Positions 5,454-6,506 of a stretch of DNA of 6,506 bases are shown one piece after another. The notes under the pieces were generated by a model, which saw only the letters and a program-made list of their open reading frames with translations, searched no databases and was not told the origin of the DNA. The translations under genes and the position numbers were made by a program. Positions within the stretch are counted from its first letter, which is position 1. Each line of letters opens with the position of its first letter. The stretch comes from Candidatus Cloacimonadota bacterium (GTDB taxonomy: Bacteria > Cloacimonadota > Cloacimonadia > JGIOTU-2): positions 1 to 6,506 of the forward strand of contig JACNFI010000045.1 of NCBI GenBank assembly GCA_014384665.1. Reading direction: 5' to 3'.

Positions 5454-6506
5454 TTAAATTGGTAAAATATATTTACAATCTGGATAATTATCACATGCAA
5501 AAAAAATAGAAATTTTTCCGCCTTTCTTACTAATCTTTACCTGGATATATCCCTTATTGCATTTGGGACTAGGACATTTTATTTCTTCCTCTTCAATTCT
5601 TTTTTTTAAAATATTTAATGGGATAGACTCTGTAATCTTGCATTCTTTATTATTACAAGCCAAGAAAGGACCAAATCTGCTAAACTTAATTATGAGCATG
5701 CCGTTACACTTCGGGCAATTTTTTTCCTCATTCTTAAGGGCATTCTTGATTATTGAGCGCCATTTATCCCTTTCCTCTTTCTTAGCCTTTCCAACTCCAA
5801 GTAGGTTGCCTAAGCCAAAATTATTAATTGCCAATTCCACAATTTCCTTTTGGCTAATTCTCAGCATATCTTCAGTAGTTCCTGAATGGGATAAAATATT
5901 AAGGCTTCCATCCCACCATATTCTATTGGAAATAAAGGCACGCTTTTCATGCATCTGAGCTTTATAATTAATATCTGCTCCTATTCCTTTTAAATAATCC
6001 AAAATCTCTCTTATAGGATCCGAAAATAATCCGGGATTCTTATACCTTTTTTCAGTAAAAATTGTTAATTTTGCGCCTTTATCAATCACTGCTTTAAAAA
6101 CATTCATTAGACTACTCGCCCTAGCATATTGAACAAATGGGCTAAAAATAACTACGCCTTCGTTTTTACCAACACCCAATAAATCTTTTTCAAATATTTC
6201 ATAAAAATCATTTTGATCAACCACCTTGAAATATTGTGAATCAATTTTTTGATCAATATCTTTTTCAAACTTCTTTTTGTTAAATATCATTTCTTTGTAA
6301 TATTCTTCTATTATATTTTGTGAATTAAATACTTTATTTTTCTTTTTAAAATGACTAAGAATTTTATACATTAAGGAATTAGTATTGAGTCGATTTTCTA
6401 AGTAAGCGCAATTGCCAACAATTATTAATTTGCTCTTGGGTCTTGTAATTGCAACGTTAAGCAATCTATTCGACTGTTCTGATTTATCAAAGAAATAACC
6501 CGGACC
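5454..6506 (-). CDS. SF1 (DNA2/UPF1-like) helicase fused to PLD nuclease domain and topoisomerase-type zinc ribbons, 5' end outside the window
   Basis: The frame is open to the right edge, so only the last 350 residues are visible; a TTG at 6464 is internal, not the start. Visible residues 10-32 (EQSNRLLNVAITRPKSKLII) are helicase motif VI of COG1112/UPF1-like SF1 helicases, with the arginine finger in ITRPK. Residues about 115-215 are a phospholipase-D-like nuclease domain: VVIFSPFVQYAR, then MHEKRAFISNRIWWDGSLN at 185-203. The HKD aspartate position is Ser193. Two zinc ribbons of the topoisomerase I C-terminal type follow, with Cys264/267/284/289 and Cys311/316/338/344. The helicase-PLD order matches Mokosh type II (MkoC) anti-phage proteins; the added zinc ribbons are less usual to me. 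Likely role: unwinding and cutting foreign or aberrant nucleic acid. It is the upstream-most visible gene of the minus-strand cluster. Confidence 0.9.
   Translation of the reverse strand, partial: GPGYFFDKSEQSNRLLNVAITRPKSKLIIVGNCAYLENRLNTNSLMYKILSHFKKKNKVFNSQNIIEEYYKEMIFNKKKFEKDIDQKIDSQYFKVVDQNDFYEIFEKDLLGVGKNEGVVIFSPFVQYARASSLMNVFKAVIDKGAKLTIFTEKRYKNPGLFSDPIREILDYLKGIGADINYKAQMHEKRAFISNRIWWDGSLNILSHSGTTEDMLRISQKEIVELAINNFGLGNLLGVGKAKKEERDKWRSIIKNALKNEEKNCPKCNGMLIIKFSRFGPFLACNNKECKITESIPLNILKKRIEEEEIKCPSPKCNKGYIQVKISKKGGKISIFFACDNYPDCKYILPI

Noticed and set aside
5557..5958. Plus-strand frame of 133 codons
   Set aside because: It is antisense to the zinc-ribbon and PLD region, whose cysteine spacing and motifs establish the minus strand as coding.
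1..6506. Depletion of GATC sites as a sign of adaptation to the nuclease
   Set aside because: At least fifteen GATC sites were seen, close to the chance expectation for this base composition.

Overview
The window is AT-rich (about one third G+C by eye) and reads as accessory, defence-type DNA from a prokaryote. The host cannot be fixed from sequence alone. Some starts have good Shine-Dalgarno sequences (AGGGGA, GAGGAG). Others have none but carry TATA-like boxes about 35 to 40 bases upstream. A low-GC bacterium or an archaeon would both fit. No tRNA, rRNA, CRISPR array or insertion sequence was seen.

Layout, left to right. Positions 170-1522 (minus) encode an apparently intact 450-residue helix-hairpin-helix (HhH) DNA-glycosylase-like protein with a cysteine-rich C-terminus and a tail ending GGGGMMG. 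A short ORF (1497-1676, minus) overlaps its start. Positions 1760-4453 (plus) hold a compact DpnII/MboI-type restriction-modification operon: a D12-class adenine methylase (expected GATC), a DpnII-family endonuclease, and a second DNA methylase of a different class. The second methylase is broken by a 52-bp complex duplication that shifts the frame. Positions 4493-4921 (minus) hold the C-terminal half of an Fe-S HhH glycosylase, and 4974-5258 (minus) the C-terminal part of what looks like a PD-(D/E)xK-type nuclease. From 5454 to the right edge (minus) runs the C-terminal part of a large SF1 helicase fused to a phospholipase-D (PLD)-type nuclease domain and topoisomerase-like zinc ribbons, similar in layout to Mokosh type II (MkoC) defence proteins. 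Its start lies outside the window.

How it fits together. The restriction-modification operon is the only plus-strand block; every other gene runs on the minus strand. Three short minus-strand ORFs next to it keep their C-termini but lack plausible N-termini. The simplest reading is that the operon was inserted into, and rearranged, an older minus-strand cluster of nucleic-acid-processing genes. The first methylase should protect GATC sites from the endonuclease even with the second methylase broken. The window itself contains at least fifteen GATC sites, so it is not depleted of the expected target.

Most notable: the templated 52-bp duplication in the second methylase, the unplaced HhH protein with its glycine-rich tail, and the co-location of two different HhH glycosylase-like genes with a helicase-PLD-zinc ribbon gene.
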